Assembly (NCBI GenBank): GCA_016934935.1
Contig: JAFGRW010000064.1
Span: forward strand, 1 to 64,000
Reading direction: 5' to 3'
DNA: 64,000 nucleotides
From: Spirochaetota bacterium
GTDB taxonomy: Bacteria; Spirochaetota; UBA4802; JAFGJZ01
This document shows, piece after piece, positions 35,621-43,516 of this stretch (its first letter is position 1; each line of letters opens with the position of its first letter). The translations under genes were made by a program, and so were the position numbers. The notes beneath the pieces are model-generated. The model worked only from the letters and a program-made list of their open reading frames with translations. It was not told the DNA's origin and did not search any database.

Positions 35621-36559
35621 TCAACGGGATTTTGGTTTTTCCGGAATTACCGGGCGATCAACTATGGGTTCGTCAACAAAAGGAACTATCGGTTCAACTG
35701 GAGAAGTCACCGATGGTGTTTTAACACTTGGTTCTTTTGGCGAAACGTCTTTTGTTTTGGGTTTCGACGCAGTTGGTTTTTTACTCGGACTTTTGTGTTT
35801 AGTTTTCGATGATGGTTTTCGTACAGAAGGCTTAGGTTTTACTGGTGTTTTTTTAGTTACAGCGGCAGGCTTTTCAATATCTTTTTTTGTTTTATCTACA
35901 ACAATACGGCTATCATCACTACTTTCTTTTAAATCAGAGACTTTACCCTTATCACTAGCAGCAGAATCCTCAGGCGAAACAGATGGAGCAGCACCTTTAA
36001 AATATGATCCATCAGGCAAGTCACCCGTTGCCAGAACCATATCCCAGACTCCCCAATATCCATAATTCATGGCATACTCTTTAAAGGTAATAACCACATC
36101 ACCGTCATAAGTTAAATCTAGGGGTAAATCAATACGGTAAAGAGTGTCTGGAGGTAACTTTCCCCATACAAGCTCATCAATCTGACGTCCATCCGCATAA
36201 ACATGAAGCTTTGAGTAAATTCCCGGATTTTTATCGGAACGGAACTTAACAAAATCTATCCAAAGAGTATATGTAGCATGAGCTTTTAGACCGGTGACCT
36301 GTAAAGAGGCCGATGAAGCGGCAATAAACGAAGCACGTCGGTTAGCAACAGGAGCCATATCCTCAACAAGATTCAGGCCTTTTGCTCGTCCCCATTCAAG
36401 CAGCTGTGAAGCATCAGCGTGGTTAACCCAACCTGAACCAGGCAACACAGAAGAATCTCCCAACTGGAAAAGAAGATAATCACTGCCGGATATAGAATGA
36501 GCTGCGTATAAAGAGAAAGAGAGCAACACTATTACTGTAAAAAATATATTCCTTACCAT
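35621..36559 (-). CDS. Secreted protein with beta-rich domain and Lys/Pro/Ser-rich tail
   Basis: The protein has 312 residues from ATG 36559, which gives a normal signal peptide (MVRNIFFTVIVLLSFSLYA|AHS). The start has AGAGGA close upstream. Residues 20-180 form a beta-rich, carbohydrate-binding-like domain (YTLWIDFVKFRSDKNPGIYS, then LHVYADGRQIDELVW). The last 100 residues are low-complexity repeats rich in K, P, S, T and V (KPKPSVRKPSSKTKHK, PKEPSVKTPSVTSP), probably disordered and able to span the cell wall or bind anionic polymers. I do not recognise the family. It is 45 bp from the gene upstream and probably co-transcribed with it. Confidence 0.6.
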   Translation of the reverse strand: MVRNIFFTVIVLLSFSLYAAHSISGSDYLLFQLGDSSVLPGSGWVNHADASQLLEWGRAKGLNLVEDMAPVANRRASFIAASSASLQVTGLKAHATYTLWIDFVKFRSDKNPGIYSKLHVYADGRQIDELVWGKLPPDTLYRIDLPLDLTYDGDVVITFKEYAMNYGYWGVWDMVLATGDLPDGSYFKGAAPSVSPEDSAASDKGKVSDLKESSDDSRIVVDKTKKDIEKPAAVTKKTPVKPKPSVRKPSSKTKHKSPSKKPTASKPKTKDVSPKEPSVKTPSVTSPVEPIVPFVDEPIVDRPVIPEKPKSR

Positions 36560-36604
36560 GCTTCCTCTAGTAATCCGGCTTTTACACAAAACAAAAAACA
36601 TCAA

Positions 36605-37153
36605 TCAGCGTGTTAATCTCATAACAACGTCAGCATTAAGACTGGAGATGCTTTCTCCGGAAACATTGTTTTGAAACATGTCGGTCATTCTTGATGATGG
36701 ATCAGAAATAAGACTGGATGCAAAGATATTTTCTGACTCTACCTGCATACGCGAAAGATCAGCTATATCCTTGTTAATTCTGATAACTGTTCCTTTCATC
36801 AATTCATCAAGAAATTTTTCATTAAGCTTGTTATCACCGATCAATTCTCGCAATGGCTGTTCGCCATTATAAGTCACCTGTGAAACAATCTCTGCACTAC
36901 GCCCACCCCCCTTACGGAAATCTTCTGTAAGATCTTTCAATCCAGCATGGATTATCTGATTACGTGTAAGTGATGTCTGGGTCGCTTTCAGATCAGCCTG
37001 TAAAGTGTCAAGACGGCCGTTAAGGCGAGTCTCAATCTGTACAGAATCCGACTTGCCCGCTGTACTCTTTGGACCTGAAGTTTCTGATAAAGAGGTTCGT
37101 TTTTGATTGATTTTTCTGGCAGAACCAAGAATGCCATCAGCTGTAATATTCAT
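36605..37153 (-). CDS. Unknown helical protein with strong promoter
   Basis: The protein has 182 residues from ATG 37153, chosen because AAGGAG lies 7 nt upstream and because the longer frame would overlap the promoter. The N-terminus MNITADGILGSARKINQK is followed by a helical, coiled-coil-prone central part (LNGRLDTLQADLKATQTSLT) and a conserved-looking GEQPLRELIGDNKLNEKFLD segment. There is no signal peptide. The opening loosely recalls FlgM-type proteins, but the rest does not, so I give no function. A consensus promoter precedes it and the secreted protein gene follows. Confidence 0.65.
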   Translation of the reverse strand: MNITADGILGSARKINQKRTSLSETSGPKSTAGKSDSVQIETRLNGRLDTLQADLKATQTSLTRNQIIHAGLKDLTEDFRKGGGRSAEIVSQVTYNGEQPLRELIGDNKLNEKFLDELMKGTVIRINKDIADLSRMQVESENIFASSLISDPSSRMTDMFQNNVSGESISSLNADVVMRLTR

Positions 37154-37201
37154 AGTCACACTCCTTTGTGAACAAACAAAATCCTTTTTGCCTAACACTA
37201 C

Positions 37202-37230
37202 AATATACACAAACGAGTCTTTTACGTCAA
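37202..37230 (-). promoter_or_regulatory. Consensus sigma-70 promoter for the 36605-37153 gene
   Basis: On the minus strand TTGACG (37230-37225) and TATATT (37207-37202) are separated by exactly 17 bp. A TGTG precedes the -10. Transcription would start near 37195, about 40 nt before the ATG. Confidence 0.75.
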
Positions 37231-37438
37231 GACTTTATTTTTTTGTATATCCATATTAATCAATTATAGGCATAATTCCTAATGTCGGCCGGATTATTTA
37301 AATTGATCCAATATATGAGACATATTAATATATCGGCCAAGATAAAAAAGAGTTAAGACTTTTTTGAGACATAACTCATGGAAGAGATATAAAAAAATAC
37401 ACTTTAAGCAAGGTTAAAGCAAGTTATTCAAGGCAGCA

Positions 37439-40186
37439 TTAAGCAAGATTTGACGAATTATCACTGCCCAATCTCATGGATACAAGCTTCGAAACACCCG
37501 GCTCTTCCATAGTAACCCCATAAATAGACGAACCGATTGTCATTGTCTTTTTATTATGTGTTACGATTATAAATTGAGTTTTTTGAGAAAACTGACGCAT
37601 CATTTTCAAAAAGCGCCTTACGTTTTCCTCATCAAGAGCAGCGTCAATCTCATCAAGAAAACAAAACGGCGACGGTTTGACCATATATGTCGAAAAAAGC
37701 AACGCAATTGCAGTCATACTGCGCTCTCCACCCGAAAGAAGATTAATTGTTTTTGGTTTTTTACCTGGAGGGCGTACTGTAATATCAATTCCTGATTCTA
37801 AAACATTTTCGGGATCAGCAAGAATTACTTCAGCGTGTCCCCCCTCAAACAACTGTTTGAATATTTCTGTAAAATTTTTCTGAATCTGTTCAAAAGTCTC
37901 AACAAACATCCTGACCGATGTCTGGTTAATATCTTCTATAACAGAGATAATGTCTTCACGTGCTTTCATTATGTCGTCACGCTGCTCACTATAATAGTCG
38001 AACCGTTTTTTTAGATCATTATACTCCTCGATCGCAAGGTTGTTAATTGGTCCGAGTCTTTCTATACTTTTTTTTAATTTTCCGATCTGCTCATTAATCT
38101 TTTCAAGTTCAAGCTCATCAACCTTGACCTTCTTGATAGATTCAGGCTTCAGTTCATACTCTGTCCAAATATACTCTTCAGCCGAATTTTTTTTAAATTC
38201 TATTTCAACCGATTTTTTTTCAAGATCAGAAATTTTGGTATTTACCTCATTAAGCTTTTCAGCGTCACGGGCAGAACTTTGCTTTCGACTAACGATTTTT
38301 TTATCTATCTCTTCACGCTTATGTGAGCTCTCTTCTATTCTTTTCTTGAGAGAAACACTTCTTTCACTAAATTCGACCAGCTTTTCTTCCCAATCTTTGA
38401 TTTCGGCAAGTAACTGCTCTGTTTTTTCTTCAAAACGCTTTATTTCAGTATGAACGTTTTTAATATGTTTTTCAATATCTTCAATTTGCCGATCAAGTCC
38501 CTGAACATGTTTTTCAATCCATACCCGTTCATTGTCATTTCGAGATAAATCTTTTTCAATTCTTGTAATCATCTCGTTAACATCTTCAAGTTCACCTTGC
38601 AGTGTTACATTCTGTTCTTCAAGAGAGATATTCTGCGCCCTTGCCTCTTCAATCCGGAGTGCACAATCAGCAATTTTTTTATCTATCGACTCTTTTCTTG
38701 CGTGAATACCGGTTTTGTCAAAAAGTATAGATCTAAAACCATCCTCAAAACTTTCAAAACGCGAAATTGATTCGTTTAGTTTATCTATATCTATAGAGGA
38801 AAGAAGGTTGCAGCAATCGCCACCCTCTTCAATTGCATTTATCGCCGCAGACAATTTTTCTCTTATATCTGCGACCTGTTCGTGAATACTCGCTCTAACA
38901 CTCTGGCGTTCCGTTTCCGAATCAAGCAATTCAGCTTTACGCTTATCTATTGCATCAATAAGCTGCTTGATAACCACTTCAAGTTCATCACGAAGGCTTT
39001 TTAATGTTTTTTCACTATCGGTAACAAAAAGTCTATTTTTATCAATTGTCTCACGATTATTATGAATCTGTTCAATTTTTTGCTTTCGTCGCTCGAAAAA
39101 CATCTTAAGCTGATTTCGATCTTCAGCTATTTTCTGTTCAATCTCTGATCCGTTTTTCTGATTACGGGCCTTCTCTTCTGTCAGATTCTTATAGCTTATA
39201 CGACGTTCTTCAACTTCAGCCAACAGACGCTCTCGCTGTTCTCTATTTTCCTGTATTAGTTTGTTATTTTTTTCACGCTTATCATCAATATCTTCAACCT
39301 TGATACGATAAGTATGCATTTTTTTATCCAGCTCAAATAGCTGCAACTGTATCTCGTTTTTACGTTTTTCGTCACGTTCATTTTCTTCAGAAATACCGGA
39401 AATCTTCTGCGAAATAGCCTTGCTCTCTTCGACAAGTTTATCACGGTTTTCAACAATCTTTGAAAGTCTCTTATGTAAATCACGGTATTTTAGGGCTTGA
39501 AGTTTTAAATCAAACTCTTTCAACTCCGACTTAAACTTGATATACTCTTTCGTTTTTTCGGCCTGTTTGGCTTTATTCTGTTTTTCCCGGTCTATCTCAT
39601 GAATAATATCATTGATTCGATCCAAATTTTCACTAGTATCCGAGAGCTTTTTTAGAGAATCACGCTTTTGAACTTTATAACGTGAAATTCCTGCTGCCTC
39701 TTCAAAAAGATATCTTCGGTCTTCAGCTCTTGAAGACAAAATCATATCGATACGCCCCTGTTCCATAACAGAATAGGACGTCTTACCAATACCAGTATCC
39801 ATAAAGAGCTGTTCAATATCCTTCAATCTGACAGGTGATTTGTTTATCAGATATTCAGATTCACCATCACGAAAGATACGTCGGGTAACTGTAACAGATT
39901 CAGAGTCAAAATTGAGTAGGCGGGTACTATTATCGAGGGTTAGCGAGACCTCGGCAAGAGACAGTGGTTTACGATGCTCCGTACCTGTAAAAATTATATC
40001 TTCCATCCGTGTTCCACGAATGTTTTTTGCCTGTTTTTCACCAAGTACCCATTTTGCCGAATCCACAATATTGGACTTGCCACACCCATTTGGACCGACA
40101 ACAACAGTTATACCAGGTTCAAAAGTGACGGGAGTTCTGTCTGCAAATGATTTAAACCCGAATATTTCCATAGATTTAAGATACAT
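37439..40186 (-). CDS. smc: Chromosome segregation protein SMC, short form without a canonical hinge
   Basis: The 915-residue ATPase compacts and segregates chromosomes. The head is complete: Walker A GPNGCGKSN, Q-loop region, signature LSGGERS and Walker B CFLDEIDAALDE. Two long coiled-coil arms (about 165-430 and 500-740) enclose a short linker (about 435-495: AINAIEEGGDCCNLLSS, then FRSILFDKTGIHARKE). Standard SMCs have about 1150-1200 residues with a globular hinge of some 120 residues at this place. I see no hinge glycines here. As I recall, some other spirochaete SMCs are also short. GGAG lies 5 nt before the ATG. ScpA and ScpB are not in the window. Confidence 0.93.
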   Translation of the reverse strand: MYLKSMEIFGFKSFADRTPVTFEPGITVVVGPNGCGKSNIVDSAKWVLGEKQAKNIRGTRMEDIIFTGTEHRKPLSLAEVSLTLDNSTRLLNFDSESVTVTRRIFRDGESEYLINKSPVRLKDIEQLFMDTGIGKTSYSVMEQGRIDMILSSRAEDRRYLFEEAAGISRYKVQKRDSLKKLSDTSENLDRINDIIHEIDREKQNKAKQAEKTKEYIKFKSELKEFDLKLQALKYRDLHKRLSKIVENRDKLVEESKAISQKISGISEENERDEKRKNEIQLQLFELDKKMHTYRIKVEDIDDKREKNNKLIQENREQRERLLAEVEERRISYKNLTEEKARNQKNGSEIEQKIAEDRNQLKMFFERRKQKIEQIHNNRETIDKNRLFVTDSEKTLKSLRDELEVVIKQLIDAIDKRKAELLDSETERQSVRASIHEQVADIREKLSAAINAIEEGGDCCNLLSSIDIDKLNESISRFESFEDGFRSILFDKTGIHARKESIDKKIADCALRIEEARAQNISLEEQNVTLQGELEDVNEMITRIEKDLSRNDNERVWIEKHVQGLDRQIEDIEKHIKNVHTEIKRFEEKTEQLLAEIKDWEEKLVEFSERSVSLKKRIEESSHKREEIDKKIVSRKQSSARDAEKLNEVNTKISDLEKKSVEIEFKKNSAEEYIWTEYELKPESIKKVKVDELELEKINEQIGKLKKSIERLGPINNLAIEEYNDLKKRFDYYSEQRDDIMKAREDIISVIEDINQTSVRMFVETFEQIQKNFTEIFKQLFEGGHAEVILADPENVLESGIDITVRPPGKKPKTINLLSGGERSMTAIALLFSTYMVKPSPFCFLDEIDAALDEENVRRFLKMMRQFSQKTQFIIVTHNKKTMTIGSSIYGVTMEEPGVSKLVSMRLGSDNSSNLA

Positions 40187-40379
40187 GTTTTCTCCATTTT
40201 CAAGCTGGCTGGTAAAAATACCACAAAATCAAAATCTTTACAGAGAGCTATTATTTACACTGGCTTTCATACTGCGACTATATTCTTCATAGCATTCAAA
40301 TACATTTAAAATCTGAAAAGTTTAACCAGCAGAGCCTACTAGTAATCAAAAGGAAGGTGCTGAAGGCAACAATTTTTTT

Positions 40380-40408
40380 TTGACAATCCCTGAGTAACTC
40401 TGGATATT
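40380..40408 (+). promoter_or_regulatory. Promoter of the 40427 lipoprotein gene
   Basis: TTGACA (40380-40385) and GATATT (40403-40408) are spaced 17 bp apart, with TG just before the -10. The start codon is 18 bp further and is preceded by GGAGG. Confidence 0.65.
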
Positions 40409-40426
40409 GTAAAAAACGGAGGCCAA

Positions 40427-40969
40427 ATGACAACTAAACTTTTAAATATTTTCATGCTGCTTTTAATAACAGGCTGTGCATTGATTCAAAGGGCCCCATT
40501 CGGTAAAAAAGCTGTTTATAATGCAACAAGCAGCAGCATTTCAGTCTCCTTGAACAAAATAGACTCACATCCAACCTATGAACTTTTTTTTATGCTTAAT
40601 GAAAAAGAGTCCGGGATAAAGGCCGGTATAAATGGACAAATTATTAATGCTGCCGGTTCGTCGGTCGAAGGGAGGTTTTTTTTCATCATTGAAAAAGAAT
40701 ATGCCCCGTCTTCAAGCGATTCAGTTTATACCTCTTATATCGAACTAGGTCGAAATTTTGATAATTCATGGAACAGTTCAGAATCTGTTCAGATAAGTAG
40801 CGGTTCCGACGGGCTGACTTCACTTGACCCGGGGATATACCGTATCAGAATAACAATTTTCAGTGATAATAATTTCGACTGCAAAATTTCACTCTTTACC
40901 TCGAAAAAAGAAGCCCTTTTTTCAGATAAACCGGTATTTGATTCAGACGTTGCAGAAAACAATGACTAG
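40427..40969 (+). CDS. Lipoprotein, unknown function
   Basis: The protein has 180 residues with a lipoprotein signal (MTTKLLNIFMLLLITGC). The mature part appears all-beta (PTYELFFMLNEKESG, then SYIELGRNFDNSWNSSE and GIYRIRITIFSD), with repeated Ser/Asn loops. No known motif is visible. GGAGG lies 4 nt before the ATG and a good promoter precedes it. It lies divergent from smc and is convergent with rarA, whose stop immediately abuts its own. Confidence 0.65.
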   Translation: MTTKLLNIFMLLLITGCALIQRAPFGKKAVYNATSSSISVSLNKIDSHPTYELFFMLNEKESGIKAGINGQIINAAGSSVEGRFFFIIEKEYAPSSSDSVYTSYIELGRNFDNSWNSSESVQISSGSDGLTSLDPGIYRIRITIFSDNNFDCKISLFTSKKEALFSDKPVFDSDVAENND

Positions 40970-42259
40970 TCATCCTTTGCGATTTCTTCTAGGCCACAAC
41001 TGAGCAAGTCGCTCTTTTATTGATTTTTCACTTCCGTTTTCACTCGGGTTGTAGAAGACCTTGTCCTTGAGTTCTTCCGGAAAATAATTTTCCTGTACAA
41101 AATTTCCGGGATAATCATGGGGATACTTATACCCTTTATGGTAACCGAATTCTTCCATAAGTTTTGTTGGAGCATTTCTAATATGCATAGGAATTTGTGC
41201 CACATCACTTTTCACAAAATCAAGAGCCTCATCGATTGCCATACAACTCGCATTACTTTTAGGAGAAGAGGCTAAAAAAAGTGCGCATTGTGAGAGCACT
41301 ATACGAGCTTCCGGCATTCCTATGTTTTTAACCGCGGTCATTGTAGAAACAGCAATTGTTAAAGCTGTTGGTGATGCGTTTCCTATATCTTCCGCCGCAT
41401 GTACTACCATTCTTCTTGCTATATAAAGTGGGTCTTCCCCCCCATTAAGCATACGCGCAAGATAGTATATAGTCGCGTCAGGGTCTGAACCTCTTATTGA
41501 CTTGATAAATGCTGAAATTGTATCGTAATGCCTTTCGCCCGAGCGATCATAATAATATGAAGATGCCGCAACAGCTTGTTCAACAGCATCAACTGTTAAA
41601 GTCTGCCCCAAAGATAGAGCACAGGCCGACTCAAGTAAATTAAACATCTTTCTGGCATCGCCACCGCCCCCCTTAACAATTTCATCACGCAGATTATCAG
41701 CGATATCATATATTTTAAGCAAAGAATCATTTTTAATAGCATTATCAAGTATGGAGCGCAACTCCCCGGTTTTAAGCGGCTCCAGTTTAAAAACGCGGGC
41801 TCTAGAAAGAAGAGGAGGAATAATTGAAAAAGAGGGGTTTTCGGTCGTTGCACCAATTAACACAATATCACCAGATTCGACAGCCTGTAAAATCGAGTCC
41901 TGCTGCGCCTTGTTAAACCGGTGAATCTCATCAAGAAACAACAAAGACGCAATACCATGCAATCTGTTCGTTCGTCCCTTTTCTATAATTTTTCGTACAT
42001 CGGCAACACCTGCAGAAACTGCAGACAAATAGTGGGGATCCAAATTGAGCGTGTCCGAGATTATTCGGGCAAGTGTAGTCTTGCCGCAACCTGGCGGCCC
42101 CCAAAGTATCATGGAAAAAAGGCGCTTCTCCTCAATCATTCGAAAAAGAATCTTGTCATTATCCACTAGATGAAGTTGTCCAATATACTTTTTTAGTGTA
42201 TGCGGACGACATCTTTCGGCAAGAGGCACCAATGAACTGTTATCGTTAAAGAGTGTCAT
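40970..42259 (-). CDS. rarA: Replication-associated recombination protein A (MgsA/RarA)
   Basis: The 429-residue AAA+ ATPase acts at stalled replication forks. It has Walker A WGPPGCGKTTLA, Walker B LLFLDEIHRFNKAQQD, the sensor segment IGATTENPSFSI and the C-terminal RarA region (GSDPDATIYYLARML, EDIGNASPTAL, RNAPTKLMEEFGY and YKYPHDYPG). The length is normal for the family. It is read towards smc, and its upstream neighbour on the same strand is rpsU, separated by a terminator. Confidence 0.95.
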   Translation of the reverse strand: MTLFNDNSSLVPLAERCRPHTLKKYIGQLHLVDNDKILFRMIEEKRLFSMILWGPPGCGKTTLARIISDTLNLDPHYLSAVSAGVADVRKIIEKGRTNRLHGIASLLFLDEIHRFNKAQQDSILQAVESGDIVLIGATTENPSFSIIPPLLSRARVFKLEPLKTGELRSILDNAIKNDSLLKIYDIADNLRDEIVKGGGGDARKMFNLLESACALSLGQTLTVDAVEQAVAASSYYYDRSGERHYDTISAFIKSIRGSDPDATIYYLARMLNGGEDPLYIARRMVVHAAEDIGNASPTALTIAVSTMTAVKNIGMPEARIVLSQCALFLASSPKSNASCMAIDEALDFVKSDVAQIPMHIRNAPTKLMEEFGYHKGYKYPHDYPGNFVQENYFPEELKDKVFYNPSENGSEKSIKERLAQLWPRRNRKG

Positions 42260-42278
42260 AATTTTGCGGGGTAATTAA

Positions 42279-42306
42279 ATAATCCGGAATATTACTTCCG
42301 GATTAT
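42279..42306 (-). terminator. Terminator between rpsU and rarA
   Basis: ATAATCCGGAA and TTCCGGATTAT form a perfect 11-bp stem with a 6-nt loop. On the minus strand TTTAATT follows. It lies 15 bp past the rpsU stop. Confidence 0.75.
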
Positions 42307-42320
42307 AGTGATCGTCGAAA

Positions 42321-42548
42321 CTACTTTCTTGAAGAGTGTCTGTTCTGAGCAGCCAAGCGTCTGATCTTTTTTAATCGTCTGCGCTCAGCTTCTTCACGTT
42401 TACGCTTCTTTTCCTGAGACGGCTTCTCGAAGTAGCGGCGTCTTTTCAGCTCTTTAAAAATACCTTCAAGAGCCATCTTCTTTTTGAGGTTCTTGAATGC
42501 TTTCTCAAGGTCACCGTTATCCACGTTTACAATTAGCGGACTCGCCAT
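42321..42548 (-). CDS. rpsU: 30S ribosomal protein bS21
   Basis: The 75-residue, very basic protein has the S21 pattern: MASPLIVNVDNGDLEKAFKN at the start, then FKELKRRRYFEKPSQEKKRKREEAERR. I start at ATG 42548, with AAGGAT about 8 nt upstream; an open extension to 42599 overlaps the promoter. A near-consensus promoter and its own terminator make it monocistronic. bS21 helps base-pairing of the 16S rRNA 3' end with mRNA. Confidence 0.92.
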   Translation of the reverse strand: MASPLIVNVDNGDLEKAFKNLKKKMALEGIFKELKRRRYFEKPSQEKKRKREEAERRRLKKIRRLAAQNRHSSRK

Positions 42549-42575
42549 ATAATCACATCCTTTCATTTTTTTGTC

Positions 42576-42604
42576 ATTTAATAAAGGCTGGTTAGGCATG
42601 TCAA
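42576..42604 (-). promoter_or_regulatory. rpsU: Promoter of rpsU
   Basis: On the minus strand TTGACA (42604-42599) and TTAAAT (42581-42576) are spaced exactly 17 bp. The start codon lies about 28 nt beyond the -10. Confidence 0.75.
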
Positions 42605-42678
42605 CTTAAAATAGCATATATTCTTAACGATTTGTTAATATCTTTGTCTGCAAAAAATACAACATTGTAATTTTTACC

Positions 42679-42709
42679 TTGACAATAAACCGGTTGCAAA
42701 AAATATGTT
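42679..42709 (+). promoter_or_regulatory. Promoter abutting the M15 peptidase start (possibly leaderless)
   Basis: TTGACA (42679-42684) is followed after 19 bp by TATGTT (42704-42709). The ATG is at 42715, only 5 bp past the -10, and no Shine-Dalgarno sequence exists, so transcription may begin at or next to the start codon. Confidence 0.5.
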
Positions 42710-42714
42710 TAATT

Positions 42715-43491
42715 ATGAATAATTTTATATCAAAATACATTATTTTCAATACTTTATTTGTCTGTTTTGCCTTGATCTCTTCTTGTGCGCAGTATCAGAT
42801 AGGTTCCGAAAAATTTTTCAGCCAGTTTAGCCAACGTGTAATTGTCGACTGCGATATGACATTAAATGAAGCTCTCGCAAATGTTCCTGAAGAGTGCCCC
42901 GAAAGTGTTGTTGATAATCTCGCATTGATAGAAGTCTTTTATTACAGTTTTGACAATCGAATTCACCGTGGACAGATTCTAGCTGATTATCGCCATGCCG
43001 AAGATATTCATGCAATCTTTACTGTTATACTCCGCGAGCGCTTCCCTATTTATGGATGCATCCCCATAGATCACTCCTCGTATGAATGGGTTCAATTTAA
43101 TACCGTTCCCGAAGGAAACAGCTACAGTTTTCATTATCGCAATATAGTCTATAAGAACACTCTCTCTTATCACAGCTTTGGACACGCAATTGACATAAAT
43201 CCCATCATTAATCCTTTTCGCAAATGGGGCACAACCTTCCCTAAAGGAGGAACCTATGACCCTCAAAAACCTGGAACACTATATGAAGAGCACCCTGTAG
43301 TTCTGGCTTTCAAAAAACATGGCTGGTATTGGGGAGGCAATTGGAGACGAAGAGATTATCAACATTTTCAGAAACCGATTAAAGGCGAAAATGACATTCA
43401 TATAGTCTCTAATCCTGGTATTATCAGATGGCCAAATAAACAATTTTCAGAATCCGATGGATCCGAGCGCTATTATACAACTAATCCGTAA
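42715..43491 (+). CDS. M15-family D,D-carboxypeptidase-like lipoprotein
   Basis: The protein has 258 residues from ATG 42715, with a lipoprotein signal ending ALISSC. The C-terminal domain has the zinc-binding pattern of M15 peptidases: SYHSFGHAIDINP (the SxHxxGxAxD motif) and, later, WYWGGNWRRRDYQHFQKP, which supplies the second histidine. These enzymes trim peptidoglycan peptides (VanY-like or endolysin-like). It probably acts on the periplasmic wall as a lipoprotein. There is no Shine-Dalgarno sequence before the ATG and the -10 is directly upstream. Confidence 0.8.
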   Translation: MNNFISKYIIFNTLFVCFALISSCAQYQIGSEKFFSQFSQRVIVDCDMTLNEALANVPEECPESVVDNLALIEVFYYSFDNRIHRGQILADYRHAEDIHAIFTVILRERFPIYGCIPIDHSSYEWVQFNTVPEGNSYSFHYRNIVYKNTLSYHSFGHAIDINPIINPFRKWGTTFPKGGTYDPQKPGTLYEEHPVVLAFKKHGWYWGGNWRRRDYQHFQKPIKGENDIHIVSNPGIIRWPNKQFSESDGSERYYTTNP

Positions 43492-43516
43492 ATTGTACTC
43501 TCACAATCATGGATAT

